Part shown: piece by piece, positions 1 through 12,734 of the stretch
Position numbering within the stretch: the stretch's first letter is position 1
How the letters are laid out: every line of letters begins with the position of its first letter
Origin: Amyloporia xantha
Taxonomy: Eukaryota > Basidiomycota > Agaricomycetes > Polyporales > Adustoporiaceae
Assembly (NCBI GenBank): GCA_036971615.1
Contig: JAYKKR010000003.1
Coordinates: 558,001 to 622,000, forward strand
DNA length: 64,000 nucleotides
Reading direction: 5' to 3'
Notes under the pieces: generated by a model
Seen by the model: only the letters and a program-made list of their open reading frames with translations
Databases searched by the model: none
Told to the model about the DNA's origin: nothing
Program-made: the position numbers and the translations under genes

Positions 1-1
1 G

Positions 2-1802
2 CTCGAGCCGTCACGCACCGCAGTGATAGTCCCGGACGGTGGCCTACAGGCTTGGTTATCTGTTCTTGGCGGGTTGGTTCATGTGCAATTGCTATATTGT
101 CCGTTCAAACATTGATATCTCATTACCTCGCGTTCAAGGTGGCTCGTCTTGTTCTGTACGTTCGGAAATTCGACATCATTCGGAGTATATCAAGATTATT
201 ATGAACGATCCGGCTCAGCATCGTCATCCGACATCAGTTGGATTGGATCTCTGCAGGTAACCTCTGACATCAATTGAAGGCCATAACCTCACAGAGCTCA
301 CGTGCCTCGCAGCTGTTTCTGCTCTTCGCAATGGGATGGCCCGCAGGTAGATTGCTCGACAAAGGATATTTCCGCCACGTCTCGATCGTAGGCACGCTTC
401 TGTTCGTCTTTTCGTGAGTCGTCTATCGCCATACCACGACGTGTATCAGTTGTAACGCTTCCTCATGATACCAAGGCTGTTCATGCTGTCATTGGCAAAC
501 CCGCAACGATACTATCAGCTCGTACTGGCGCAAGGCATCGGAATGGGAATCGGAGGCGGTCTCCTATTGACGCCAGCTCTGTCCCTACAATCGCACCATT
601 TCAAGAGGCGGCTAGCTCTTGCCCTCGGAATCATACAGTCAGGTCTGGTCTCAGTCCATATTCCTTCCGTCGATAATTGATCGGTATTGGCAGGCTCGTC
701 ATGTGGTGGCATCGTTTATCCCATTTTGGTGAACCAGTTGTTCTACGGATCGACGGGGTTTGCTTGGGGAGTTCGAGCTTCTGCTTTCTTGACGCTTGGC
801 CTGCTTGTGATTGCGAGCTGTATCATGACAACCCGATTTCCGGCGGCTAAAAACGATTCAAGTATTCAGCAACCCTCAATGAAGTCAATAGTGACCGACT
901 TCCGCTACATGCTGTCAATATGCGGGTAAGTCACCGGACTGGGCCTTTGACCAGAGCTCACACTGTAACAGGCTCTTTCTAGTCCTTTGGGGGCTGTTCT
1001 TCCCTTGTAAGTATAATTAATTGGAATATCCTTCAAGGAATCACTGATAGCATGGTGCTATTAGGGTTCTATCTGCAAACCTGGGTCAGACTGCACAACT
1101 TGTCTAGTACTCTCTCATTCTATACAGTAGGCTTTTTTCATCCATCTGATTTGGCTTTATCCGATACTGTTTTTCCAGATTGCAATTCTGAATGCCGCGT
1201 CGATTTTCGGGCGTATCATCCCCAACACAATAGCAGACCATATTGGGCCATTTACAGTCATATGCCCTGTATCATACATCAGCGCCGCCCTGATTTTTGC
1301 GATGTTTGGAACTACAAAAGCAGGCCCTGTCATCGTTTTCACGATTCTTTATGGTTTCTTTACCGGATCATGTGAGATTACTGTGCCGATATAATTGTCG
1401 TGTATATGCTGACACTTATATATTCATGCAGGGCTTGCTTTACTTCCCGCGACTCTATCCTCGTTGGCAAGAAAAGAAAACGAAGCAGGGTTTGTCATCA
1501 AATCATCATGACTATCAACATACAAGACGCCTAACTTTATTTGTGATTTAGAATCCGAATTGGGTTCGCGTTCTTCGTAGTGGCCTTCCCAGTACTCACT
1601 GGCACCCCAATTGACGGCGCGTTGATTGGGTCAGGAGATGAATGGTATAAGGCTCTCTTGTTTAGTGGAGTAAGCGATTATCGTGAATTAGCTATAATTC
1701 TTAAGCTGACATATGTAACAGATTGTCATGATTGCTGGGTCGTCGATTCTTGTTGTTGCCAGACTAATAGTGGCCAAAGAAAAGCATACGCAGTGGATCT
1801 AG
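2..1802 (+). CDS. MFS transporter, monocarboxylate-permease type (5' partial)
   Basis: Membrane permease of the major facilitator superfamily, most like fungal monocarboxylate transporters; the substrate cannot be told from sequence. Eleven exons can be joined in one frame: 2-72, 139-256, 313-413, 476-642, 694-925, 972-1006, 1065-1126, 1179-1371, 1432-1489, 1552-1669, 1722-1802, giving about 411 residues. The visible N-terminus has the family signature PDGGLQAW just before the first membrane segment, then FGVYQDYY and ISWIGSLQ. Later exons give hydrophobic helices and a TGTPIDGAL motif before the last helix. The protein ends KHTQWI. The frame is open to the window edge with no ATG, so a short cytoplasmic N-terminus lies outside. 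All junctions are GT-AG and close in phase, so this part looks intact. The MFS call is secure; the subfamily is inferred from the PDGG motif. Confidence 0.88.
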
Positions 1803-3200
1803 GAGATATTTAGCATTACGTTTTCCTGCGCTCTTTTTTGAGCCGGCAACGCGATAGTATACCAGAAGCTTCAGCTCCATGTATAACGTTTTTGCATTGA
1901 ATAGTTCTCGAAGCGCCGTCTTGGATTCGAAGACAGTGAGTCGGGAGTCGCGATCGACGGGAGAACGTCCTGTCCGCTGGGAGATTTGTTCACGGAACAT
2001 GTTCCGTGAACATGTTCCCGGAACCGTGCCTGGTGATGTGACGGGCGTGACTATAAAGGGGGAGGGCCACAGGGAGGCCAAGTCGCATTGACCGCTCGTA
2101 CCCTTAGACTAGCTTTGACATTGCCCTAAATAATATGTCGGGCCACAGCGACGCATGGCCGCCGCCCGTGCATCTTATCGAGGCCGCCTCCGCTCACTGC
2201 TCGCGCCACTCGCAAGGACGCGGCCACGGAGATATGTCACTGCAAATTTAAGTTGAACTAATTGAACTTCAAATTCAATTCAGTATTGTAGCAGAGAGCA
2301 CCACCCTCCGTGCGCATCCGACAATGTACTTCTAGCAGTGACCCCGAAGTACAATGTGAAGAAGCTAGCGGAAGTCAGTAGTGCCACCGCCACAACCTGA
2401 GCGGCGGCGGCGGCGGCGTCGGCGGGCCACCACATCACTCAAGGTTTGGCCGGCGTGACAGCTCGTCACCAAGGCGCCGAGATGTGACGCCCCATGTTCC
2501 GGTTCCGTGTTCAGGGAACGAACCTCCCCGTGGACAGGACATTCTGATCGACGGGGACCCAAAGGACACACGTCGCGTCATCAACATGTGATCGTGACCG
2601 CCTTGAGCACTTCAGCGCCTATTCGTCGTGCTTCCGCTTGTATCTTGCTCAGGATGTGCTTGCAATTGTAGTCTTGCGGCAATCTCAGCGACTCGATTTG
2701 TTCAGTGGTTTTCTCGATATACTTGCAGTGCCGAGACACAGGCCGACCGCCTCATGAAATTCGTCCGACGAGAAAAGTCGTTGAGCAGCATGTGAGTAAC
2801 ATTATACCAACGCATAATGATGTCGAGTTCCGACTGGTCGCTCAGTATGTATCTAGCTGCTAGTGAAAAAATGACAAATCTTCATGATCCAGCTGGTCTG
2901 GGTGAGCAAGCGAGAGCTTGGGAATGCTGGCTCTACCGAGCAGGACGATGATCGCCTGACCTGGGATCTTACTCGAATGGCGATCAGTGCATTGGGTGAA
3001 GTGGGTGATCAATCGCATGCAGCATCGGACCGGAGGATGTACTACCATGTCACCGGATCGAAGGATTTCTCTCGCACATTTGCTTCCGTGAACCTGCGGA
3101 CATCCGGACGGCATTTGAGGCCCTGAGAAGCAGGAACCGTCGTGAATATAATCGAACCATAAGGACAAGGTTTTCTACTCCCCTAGCCCATACGAGCGAG
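1803..3200. other. Intergenic spacer with palindrome and low-complexity stretch
   Basis: No gene is supported here. The spacer holds a perfect 26-bp palindrome (1987-2012), an imperfect second cluster of GTTCC/GGAAC words near 2495-2520, and a CGG-rich stretch near 2400-2425. The open frames at 1764-2091 and 2860-3168 lie on both strands of the same DNA and match no family I know. Confidence 0.5.
1987..2012. repeat. Perfect 26-bp palindrome
   Basis: The two 13-bp halves meet at 1999/2000 and are exact reverse complements. The core is CACGGAACATGTTCCGTG. A further half-site pair, GTTCC then GGAAC, follows directly to about 2025. It lies about 180 bp past the MFS stop codon and 1.2 kb before the carboxylesterase start. 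It could be a symmetric protein-binding site or a transcript hairpin; neither can be shown from sequence. Confidence 0.75.
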
Positions 3201-5720
3201 ATGCATTTTCAGTCCTTCTGGCTACTTTCGATCGGTCTTTCGTGTTGGCCAGTTTTCACCGCTGCAGCGTCGCCTGTTGCGACCCTTTCCTATGGTTCCT
3301 TTGAAGGCATCAACGTTGGGAATGTCTCATCATTCCTAGGAATGCCATATGCACAGCCACCGTAAGATATAGTGACACTGATGATGTTTAGATTCACTAA
3401 ATCTTTAGGTTTCAGTCTCGGAGATTTACGATTTGCACCTCCTGAAGCTCCGGAAACTTTTCAAGGCCTTCGTTCTGCCGTGAGCTATGGAGCGGCATGC
3501 CTACAGCAAGCGAGCAGCCCGCCCGAGGGATTGCCGTTCAACTTGTCGTCCTCACCGCCCCTCGCCAACGTTTCTGAGGATTGTGCGTTAGTTCAAATTC
3601 TAGCGCAGAATGGCAACTTATTGAATTCCCTAGGCTTATTTATCAACGTGTTGAAGCCCATATCTATCAATGCATCAGATACGCTTCCTGTACTTCTAGT
3701 GAGGCGCTTTTTTCAAATTCGGTGACGATCTACTCACATCATTGTGTAGTGGTTTTACGGAGGTCAGTGTGATTTATCACAGTTTTATCATTGCTGGATC
3801 TTCTCTGTACAGGTGCATTTGCGATAGGGGATTCGGCAGGAAATCCAGGCAACGCTATTGTTGAGCGCTCCATCGTGCTGGGAGAACCACTGATCTTTGT
3901 ATCGTTCAATTATCGCCTCAATGGTATGTTATCCCTCTCGCGCTGGATCATATGATGCACTTACTGCTGCTACTTTAGCATTTGGGTTTTTGGCTAGCGA
4001 AGAGGTCCAGAAAGCGGGCTTGACCAATATCGGTCTGAGAGATCGTATGTTGGATGTCACTGGATTATGTCCACCATGTATAACCTGTGACACATTTGCA
4101 GAACGTTTCGCCATGCAATGGGTCAATCAGTATATCTCTGCGTTTGGGGGAGATCCTAATAAGGTCATAATGTATTTGTCGTTCACAACACCTAAATTCC
4201 TGCGAGCGAAGTCTCATGTTATTCTGGGCGCGTTAAGATGGGGAGAGAGCGCGGGATCTTTTTCGGTCGGCTTGCAAATGGTCATGAACGATGGAAATAC
4301 GGAAGGCCTCTTCCGAGGAGCAGTGATGGTACGGTCGAGAGCTATATCCACTGAAGCATTTGTTCTAATGCAGTGAATCTCGCCAGGAATCAGGTTCGGC
4401 GTATGCCCTGCGCAACGTTTCTGCGGGACAGGTATACTATGACTTGCTCGTGGAGTACACAAATTGCACAGGGCAGGCCGACACCTTAACATGTCTCCGA
4501 AACGCTCCTGTAGAGCAGATTGTAGCCGCTGTTAACATGACCCCGGGTGATCTCGGTTATCTTGGACACAACCTGGTATGGCAGCCACGACTGGATGGTG
4601 ACGTCTTTCCTCGGAACCCCCAGCGGTCTCTTCTAGCAGGTCGACACGCTCACGTATGTTCATGAAGTAATTGGTCGCTCAAAGTTAAATAATTTGAATT
4701 TTAAGGTTCCAATTATATCTGGTGACTGCGATGACGAAGGGACATTATTCTCCTTAGGAAGCACTAATATAACGTTTGTTAACTCATCCCTCTGCTCATC
4801 TTGATTGACGCATGGGCTGATGATCTTTATTCAGGACGGACGAGGAATTCCTGGACTACATAAACACGAAGTAGGTCTTATGAGATTCGCTTTGCTAGTA
4901 TGACTGACAAAGAACTGCAGTTATATTCCAGGCGCAACGGATACAGAGATCTTGGCTGTCGGAGAGGCGTACCCTGACAATCCAAATCTGGTCAGTCAAG
5001 AAATAATCTCATCATATCTCGAGCGACATCACTGAGATATTTGCAGGGCTCACCTTTCGGCACCGGAGATGCTGACATCTTGTCGTGAGTCTGCTGCGGC
5101 TTCCACAAGAGGTGAACTTTGTCACAAACGTGCTCATCTCTTTCGTGATCAGGCCTCAATTCAAGCGAATTGCTGCCTTCACAGGAGATTGGCAGTTTCA
5201 ATCGCCTCGTCGGCTCACTCTGAGTGTAATGTCGCAGAGCCAAGATAGTTGGGCGTACTGTGAGCCAATGTCAGCGCTTCGTTGCCGATTTAGCGAGCTG
5301 ATGGGCGTGATCACACGTTCGGAATGTAGTGTTTAAGCGCGGCAAATCTACGCCTTATCTTGGTGCCTACCACTCTTCCGACCTATCCGAGTTCTTCAGC
5401 GCCGTTGATTACGTTGGAATGGACGCTTTGAGTACGTTGAAGCGTTATGTTTGTCAGTTCTGTACTGACGCGCGGTCTCGGCGGTCTCGTTCGTCCCTCA
5501 AGTCAACTTCGTCACCAACCTGAATCCCAACGCACCCGCAGGAGTCGCTCCAAATATCAGCTACTTGACCGGCGTGCACTGGGAACAGTGGGCCTCCGAT
5601 CCAGTTTCACCGCCTCTGTTGACTTTCCAAGACCCTGTACCATTCTTCAACTTCACGTCAGACACCTTCCGTGCTGACTCGATCACACTTCTCGCTGCAC
5701 TCTCACTCCAAATGCCCTGA
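3201..5720 (+). CDS. Secreted type-B carboxylesterase/lipase, 16 exons
   Basis: Serine esterase of the carboxylesterase type-B family (alpha/beta hydrolase), likely secreted and acting on esters or lipids outside the cell. Exons: 3201-3361, 3416-3582, 3634-3698, 3750-3762, 3813-3923, 3979-4044, 4102-4171, 4238-4328, 4387-4653, 4706-4773, 4835-4870, 4921-4990, 5047-5084, 5153-5259, 5330-5431, 5503-5720; 549 residues in frame, near the family norm. The N-terminus is a hydrophobic signal peptide ending about AAASP. Family marks follow: GMPYAQPP, LGDLRFAPP, the oxyanion segment WFYGGAF, the nucleophile elbow WGESAG, a likely acid in CDDEGT, and the likely catalytic His in LGAYHSSD. The 13-nt exon 3750-3762 encodes the start of the oxyanion segment. 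A paralog with the same exon plan lies at 26597-29109 on the other strand. Substrate unknown. Confidence 0.9.
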
Positions 5721-6564
5721 TTTCGGTCGCGATTGCGTATTGTTCTATATCAAGCACAGTCTTGGGGGCGAAATATAGGTGATATGCACAGACTATTTGT
5801 CCGTACAAGTCATGTTCTGCAAGCGATAGCTATGACGGATACTGCTTACTTAGGAGCACTACACAAACGGTACCTGTCATGAATAGACGCAGTTTCCGAG
5901 ACTGCAAGCCGTACACCTGTCGTTGAGCTGTGCATGCTTTGACGTCGTATTGGTTGATACAAACCTACAAGCGCACAGGGTAGGTATTCGTTGCACTGAT
6001 CTGACTTTGTCCAGGTTTTTCCCGCTGGTAATGAGCATATCGCTCTATGGACCGGAGTCGGGTCGTTGTCGCCCATGACTGCAACTCTCACGCTCGCTGT
6101 GGAGCCGTCGTCCAGACCATCGCCATTATCGTTCCATCCACTTCCGTGATCTCTATCGGAAGTCCTGGTTGCCTTTCGAGAGGTTCTCTACATGTGGCCG
6201 TATCTTGGGAGATCATAACCTGGAAGCCACTTGTTCATCTAAGAAGGGAATCTCATCGCACGGCTGCCATAGCCACCAACAAGTGTCCAAAATGTGAATG
6301 AGGTGAGGAGTAGCACTACTGGCTTGCCTCAGACTCGGCGATATAACAAACACAGCAGAACGTTTGCTGATTGATGATCACACTTTCTTCTGCTGTTGGC
6401 CGGATGATTTTCTTCAAAGATAAGGTCGCCATGTCAGCCCCTCGCAGATCACACAGCTCATGATCCAAAATTTCGAAGTTGATATATGATGGATAGCAGC
6501 TTATTACTCTTCCATGATAGATCTATGATCAGGTTAAAATCCGTGTGAGTAATGAATAAGTAGG

Positions 6565-6571
6565 TATATAA
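6565..6571 (+). promoter_or_regulatory. TATA box of DUF6533 gene, copy 1
   Basis: TATATAA lies 81 bp upstream of the ATG and is followed by GGGCCC. The same element with the same flank stands 85 bp before the ATG of the second copy, so it has been kept since the duplication. Confidence 0.6.
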
Positions 6572-6645
6572 GGGCCCCGGTGTTCACCATTTGTATGAAC
6601 TCATCTTGACATTCACTCGCTGCACTTGGGTCATATTGTATTATC

Positions 6646-8407
6646 ATGTCATCACCAGCCTCTGAGGAAGCAATCATAAGTGCCCAACAAGCGCATGTCT
6701 TTGTCTAGTAGTACTACATTGTAAAATAAGCTGATTCTTTAAACAGGTTCATAGAACTTTGTTGTGCAGTGTCTATGTTTGGTGAGCCTCAACAGTCTCA
6801 TTTGCATTCATAGGTTGATTAAATTGACTCATGATTCTGGTAGTTCTGTACATTTATGAGCGCGTGATCACCCTTGATCAGGAGATTCAAGTGGTGTGGC
6901 ATCGAAAAATAACAGGAGCCACAGTGTTCTATGTTATTCTCCACCTCATGACACTGTTATATGCAATCCTATTTTTCTCTTCTTTGTTTGTGGAATCTTG
7001 TCAAGTGAGTCAGATCCCTTCTCAAGATGTCTGACTATTATGGCTTACTCTGATCAAATTCCTCTTAGGGGTGTGTCATTTTTCTCAGCCATCAAAAAGC
7101 TGAAAACACTGACAATCACCACTTTCAGGGGCTATGTCATGGCTCTACTCACTTATGTGGCAGCTAGTATTCAATGGTTGGTATACAGCAGTGAGTTGAC
7201 CTGCCCTGAGCTGAAATAAATTATACCTCATGCTGCCACAGTCATAGCTGCTACTCGTGTATATGCCATCAATGGCCAACACTGGATAGTACCATCTATT
7301 GTGTTCATATTATTCCTTCCTTACATAACTCTGTTTTTGGTGGGTAATCTTTGTGGTTTTTAATTCCCAAGAATATCTCATACCATAGATATTAAGTATG
7401 AGTCTAGTAAATTCACATATACAGTAGCCCCGCCACCGGTGGGCTGCATCATATATCAGGACATACCTTCTAGACCACTCAGTCAGTCAGTATTTCTGTT
7501 CAATTATAGGATTTTTTTCAATCTGATTTCCATCATAGATGTCTGTACCTTTTTTTTGTCAATACTCAGCTAACCCTCTGCTATTGTAGGGAATGCAGGT
7601 GCCACTGGATGTGCAGTTGCCTCTGATGCCATTGTACTATTGTCCACCTGGCATGCAACATATGGAATCAAGAAATTGGTTGACCTGACTGATAGAAACA
7701 TCTCATTAACAACTTTGTTGCTAAGAGATGGTGAGTGTGTAGGCTTTGATGATTATAAATGCTGATTTTAAACCTTCCTTTACCTAATCTAAGGCACTGT
7801 CTTTTTTGGGTATTCTGTCTCAAGCTGTAGCTTGTAGTGATAAGCATTGAATGGTTGTTGTGAATCATGTGCACAGGGCAATACTAGTGCTCAATACACT
7901 CAATATGGTTCTGGGATTCACCAATGTAGGTCTGACTACTAGATGTCAGTTATTGATCATAGCTGATGATGAGTTCTAGGTGTTCAACAACCTAAACATA
8001 GTGGTTGATATGTCTGTATATGAAGAAAATCTACCTACTTCTGAATCACTAGTCATGCTTACAATTGCCTCATTTGCAGCTTGACAATCATCCTGATTTC
8101 ACGACTGTTTCTCAATCTGCGCCAAGTACACATGTCACAAGATGCAATTTCAGGACCTTCAGAAATGTCAAGCATAAACTTTGCCACACAGATGTTGGGG
8201 CCTCTTGGAGCACCCATAGACCATGGACTATCTACAACAGAAGATAGTAGACTGGCTGTGCTGGATTCCAATGGAGAAGAGATTGCAATGTCAAGCTTGC
8301 CAGGGGAACAGGAGAATGATGTTCAGGATGATGAAGTGGAAGAAGATGATCCTGAGGTCTTGCATACTGTGAAAGAGCCTCTGAAGTATGGTCTTGGACT
8401 AGAATAA
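6646..8407 (+). CDS. DUF6533-type multi-pass membrane protein, copy 1
   Basis: Predicted integral membrane protein of the basidiomycete-expanded DUF6533 family; no molecular function is known. It starts MSSPASEEA. Firm early exons are 6646-6692, 6747-6781 and one from 6844, giving the family signature YxYExxITLDQEIQVVW followed by a long hydrophobic helix. The last exon (8080-8407) carries SRLFLNLR, the conserved end of the membrane region, then an acidic cytoplasmic tail ending in GLGLE. Exons between about 7005 and 8079 are clear in part (RVYAING, then a helix near 7300) but I could not settle every junction around 7000-7200. Intron 1 would use a GC donor at 6693, where the paralog has GT. 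Copy 2 is at 45632-47395. The family call is good; the exact model is not. Confidence 0.7.
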
Positions 8408-10159
8408 AACCAGTGATGGGGAGAAAAGTGGATGGTTTCTAGGTAAAAACCACTACTCTCATTGAACATCATGACCTAATTTATTATTTGCCACTCTCAG
8501 ATCAGAACTTGAATGCAAACATCAGATATTTATTTGTATGCCTCTAAACTATTTCTGTCCAGATAGATTAGCTTGGCATGCTAGATTTTGTTTTCTGACT
8601 ATACTTTAACTCTCTCACAATCCAACAGTATGTGATGCCAGTAATGAGAACTGAAAAAGAAGTTTGAAGGGAAACATCTGGTCAGCCAATAATATGAAAA
8701 TATTCTCGAGCAATACATGATCCAATCACATACAATCACTGGATTTTTTTGCACTTTGGCCTGGCAATAAGGTAAGATAAGTTGACTTCACTTAAGTCTG
8801 TTACAATTGAATCCTGGCTATGAAGATAATGAGCCCATTCTGTCTTCCTGGATTGCACACAAAAGGAGCCAGACGTGATTACAATTGCAGAGGGTATCAT
8901 GGTCGTTTGATATATGTATGAGAGCAGGATACAGAGACGCGTAAACTGATCGTCAATGCATTGAGTCAAGCTCACCGAGGTATGTGGAAGCTTTGGCACG
9001 AGTTCAAATTCCGTCGGCTGAGCGCAATCTTCGGTGCAGGTCCAGTACAGATGTAACGCGCTAGAGACGACGAAAAATCATGCCTGTTGAAAGTCACGGG
9101 ATAGAAACGCATTCGTCTTGCGGCAAACAGACATAGCATTAAAAACATCAGCAAAGACTCGAAGGACACCGGTCATGGTTGGAATGACTATGGCTACAAA
9201 GTCGTCCCAAGTTTAACGGTGTCGATGAATTGTTCGCTCTAGATAACAAAGAGCCTCTTGATCAGCTTCGCGTGAGTACACTGTACTTATTCAATTATGT
9301 GCAGGCTCATAATGTTAAAGGAGATCACTTGGTCTGTTCCGCGACGAAAATATAGTCAAGACCGATGCGATAGCGACGGGATCCCCAGTTATAAGTTCCC
9401 AGTTTCCCTGACACATTAGGAGTATCTAGGAGTGGATATGACCTTCTGCAGAATCGGAGGTCGACGGATAAGGATACACTTGCAATATCGATACATGCAA
9501 GATCAGTGAGAGGGTTGAGTAGGTTTGAAAACACCAGATCGTCGCCGAGCCTGTAGAAGCGCCCGTGACATATCGCGGCGGTCACAGTCACAGATTAGAT
9601 CTGACTGAAAGTCCATTGAGAGAATTCATATCCGACTCGCTCACTTACCTTCAGCTACTCTGCCCAGCTCCGCTCGTCCTAGATACCTTTCGGACGAGGA
9701 ACAGTACGGTTGAAAAGTATTAAGAAGCTTTCAACTTGCGAACATTTCTGCCTGTTCATCAATTGAAGGAGTACCGAATCCAGTCTCCTAGGGGTGTTCT
9801 TGATTTTGTTGTGAGTGGCCTTAGATTGAAACCTAACGTTAGACATGTCCCTCGTTTGTTTCTGACGCGTAACTGCCGCATTATTAACCACGCTACGTAT
9901 AGATTAGTAATTTATCTGTGGTTCTCGTGAGGAAAATCAAATCGGGACCAGAGCTGTTAGTTTGGCCATGGTGAGTCGCAATACAAGTGCGATATTTTGG
10001 CTATATTGACACACATCTTCTTGCTGACACTTATTTCACCTGCTATCTGTTGACCATTGCTTTCTCCCTGTTGTGTTCCCTCGACTTGGGCGCGCATTGT
10101 ATATGCGCTATCTATGCCTCCAACATTCCTATGTCTTCGACCAACCACTTCTCCCGCTC
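8408..10159. other. Intergenic region, no gene recognised
   Basis: The first about 450 bp still belong to the duplicated block. The rest, to the BRF1 start, holds only short frames (for example minus strand 9325-9591, 88 codons with no family marks). The T-rich sequence just before 10160 may be the BRF1 promoter and leader. Confidence 0.45.
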
Positions 10160-12734
10160 ATGATCCTGCGTAAATCTCCTTGTGCGGGCATTTTGTGCAC
10201 AGACAGTATGCACGGATTGCGGTGGCACGGTCATTGAGTACGACGCCGCGGCCGGAAATGGCTTCTGTGTCCAATGCGGCACAGTCGTCGAGGAGAACAC
10301 GATCGTCAGCGAAGTAAGTCGAACTTTTTCAAGCACTAAATGCTTGGTACGCCGTTTCAGTTCTCATCGACTCTTAGGTTATGTTCGGCGAAACGAGCAC
10401 CGGCGCGGCCATGGTGCAGGGAAGTTTCGTTGGCCAGGGAGCCAGTACGTGACCATATCAAAAACATGGGATTTGTGTTTTGGTAACATTGTCTCTATTA
10501 GCGCGTGCCAGGATGGGAGGACCATTTGGTAATAGGGGCAACAGCGAGAGTAGAGAGCAGACCATTGCTAATGGTTAGTCTTTTTCCAATATGCTTAGCC
10601 CCGGTCATCACACATTTAAGCTGCTGCGGGCTGGGTAACTCATTTATATAATTTACTCATTGCTGTCCGCAGCCAGCAGGAAGATTCAACAGGTCGCGAA
10701 CGCGCTGCGCCTCTCCGAAGTTGTATCCCTCGCAGCAGTTCGACTCTACACTCTCGCAGTAGAACACAAATTTACGAAGGGTCGGAAAAGTCTCAACGTG
10801 GTTGCTGTCTGTCTGTATGTTGCCTGCAGGCAGAAAGAGACGAGGAACTACATGCTGATAGATTTCTCAGACCTGCTTCAGGTATGTACACCGCCGCCAT
10901 TATATTGTGCATGTGCACCCCGCGTCCGTGCATCTCAAACCTGTATTGACCATAGGTAAACGTGTTTGAGCTCGGGCATACATACCTTCAGCTGGTTCAA
11001 ACGCTCAATTTGCGGCTCCCCCTTGTCGACCCCTCTCACTATATTTCACGATTCGCCGCTTTACTCGAGTTTGGAGACGAGACGCACCAAGTAGCGATGG
11101 ACGCTGTGCGGCTCGTGCAGCGCTTCGACCGCGACTGGATGACGCGCGGAAGGCGACCTGCGGGCATTTGCGGCGCCTGCCTCCTGCTCGCAGCACGCAT
11201 GAACAACTTTCGGCGAAGTGTGGCGGAAATCGTGCAGGTCGTCAAGATCGCGGATACAACGCTGAAGAAGCGCCTGGAGGAGTTCCGGCGGACGCCTAGT
11301 GGTGCGCTCACACTTGCAGACTTCAGGAGCGTGTGGCTGGAAGAGGAGATGGATCCTCCTGCCTATACGAAGGGCCGGGAGAAGGAAGAATATGAAAGAG
11401 AGGAGCGCGAGGGCGGTGGTAGTAGAGTGAAGGGGAAGGGGAAGGAAAAAGCGAAGGGAAAGCGGAAAGGGAAGAAAGGAAAGCGTAAACGTGGCGAAGA
11501 TACAGAAGACGAGGACGAGCGCGAGCAGATGAATGATGGAGCGCAGCGTGTAGGAGAAGAGACCGAGCCACCACCGATCCCCCACCCCCAAATCGATCCT
11601 ACCCTCCTACACCAAGGCATTCTGGCAGGAACATCACAGATGCCATTGTTTCTCCCCGACGACGACGAGGAAACCGATACAAATATTGATCCAAGTCTTC
11701 TGCAGTCTCAACCGCCACCCCCTACGTTAAATGCTGCTCCAGATCTACCACCAGACAAGGCATCGTCTATACCTCCGCGCCCGCCGTCGCCGCTAGAGGA
11801 GACTGTGAATGCTGCAGTTACAGAGGAAGTAGCAGATTTCCTCGCGAACGCGCAAGGAGCCCAGCTAACCTCTGCACTGGATGAGGCGGAGCAGCGGAGA
11901 CTGACGCAATTCTCCGGTGATGATGAGCTTCTGGGACTTGATGAGGAGGAACTGGACCGGTTCATCCTGACTGAGGAGGAGGTCAGGATCAAGGAACGTG
12001 TCTGGGTTGAGATGAACAAGGACTATTTGGAGGCTATCGCCGGTAAGTGTTTTCCATGACATTAGAGTTCACTCTGATGCTGTGCAACCTTATGCGTGCA
12101 ATTGCTGAATGGTATTCCTATAGCGAGGGGTGAGCAAGAACAAACCGAAGAGAAGGAGAAGAAGAGTCGCAAGGTTCGTATCCCCTACATGGCAGATGCT
12201 TTTCTCGCCTTATTCGACAGTTATTTGTCCTTATTGACGTACGGTGGCGCGTCCTCTCATCTCTCGCAGCGTCGCAAGACGAACAACAAGCCCCGCGACG
12301 CCTCGACACCACACGGTAGCACAGCAGCAGAGTCGGTCCGCAATCTTATTAAGAAGAATCCGAAGTACAGCAAACGGATCAACTATGACGCCCTAAAGGA
12401 CCTCTTCGTCGACGATAGTGCGGCCGTAAAGCTGCCTACGACACCTGGTCCCGATGATAAGGACGATGACGGTATGTATATCATGGACGACAAGAGCGAT
12501 GCAGAGGGCATGGTCGTCATTGAAGAAGGTGGCGGTGGCATTGGGATGGGTCCATCTCGTTCGCGGTCTACGAGCAATGTCCCCGGCCAAGGTCAACCGG
12601 TTGTAGGCAACGGCGGAGATCGTGAGAATGTCGAAGGCGACGAAGACGCTATTGGAGAAGACGACGTCGATGAAGAGGGAAGCGAGAAGGCGGACGACTA
12701 TGCCGATTGGGATGTGTACGAGCAGGAAGTATGA
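10160..12734 (+). CDS. BRF1: Transcription factor IIIB subunit Brf1
   Basis: TFIIB-related factor that, with TBP and Bdp1, recruits RNA polymerase III to tRNA and 5S genes. Exons: 10160-10169, 10207-10313, 10378-10444, 10502-10573, 10673-10881, 10956-12042, 12124-12173, 12270-12734, giving 688 residues in frame. In order: an N-terminal zinc ribbon with CTDCGG and CVQCG pairs; the linker FGETSTGAA and GGPFGNRG; two cyclin-fold repeats (from about [11 protein letters not shown] and again from [12 protein letters not shown]); a Lys/Glu-rich low-complexity linker; and the C-terminal Brf1 homology segment [11 protein letters not shown] that contacts TBP. The tail is acidic. The start is the weak point: ATG 10160 needs a 10-nt first exon and a 37-nt intron, short but in frame and placing the zinc ribbon at the N-terminus. 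The family call is firm. Confidence 0.93.

Larger units (their letters stand above)
5617..8865 (+). repeat. Segmental duplication, copy 1
   Basis: This stretch matches 43868-47872 in the same orientation. The match starts inside the last exon of the carboxylesterase, runs through the spacer and the whole DUF6533 gene including introns, and fades about 450 bp past its stop. Marker blocks in both copies include the promoter around the TATA box, the conserved intron ends, and a downstream block at about 8680-8740 / 47680-47760. Boundaries are by eye, good to about 20 bp. Confidence 0.85.

Noticed and set aside
1991..2025. Heat-shock element in the palindrome region
   Set aside because: GAA and TTC words are 6-7 bp apart, not the 5-bp period needed for a heat-shock factor site.
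9325..9591. Minus-strand 88-codon gene
   Set aside because: No motif, no good start context, no neighbouring exons; length is within chance for this base composition.
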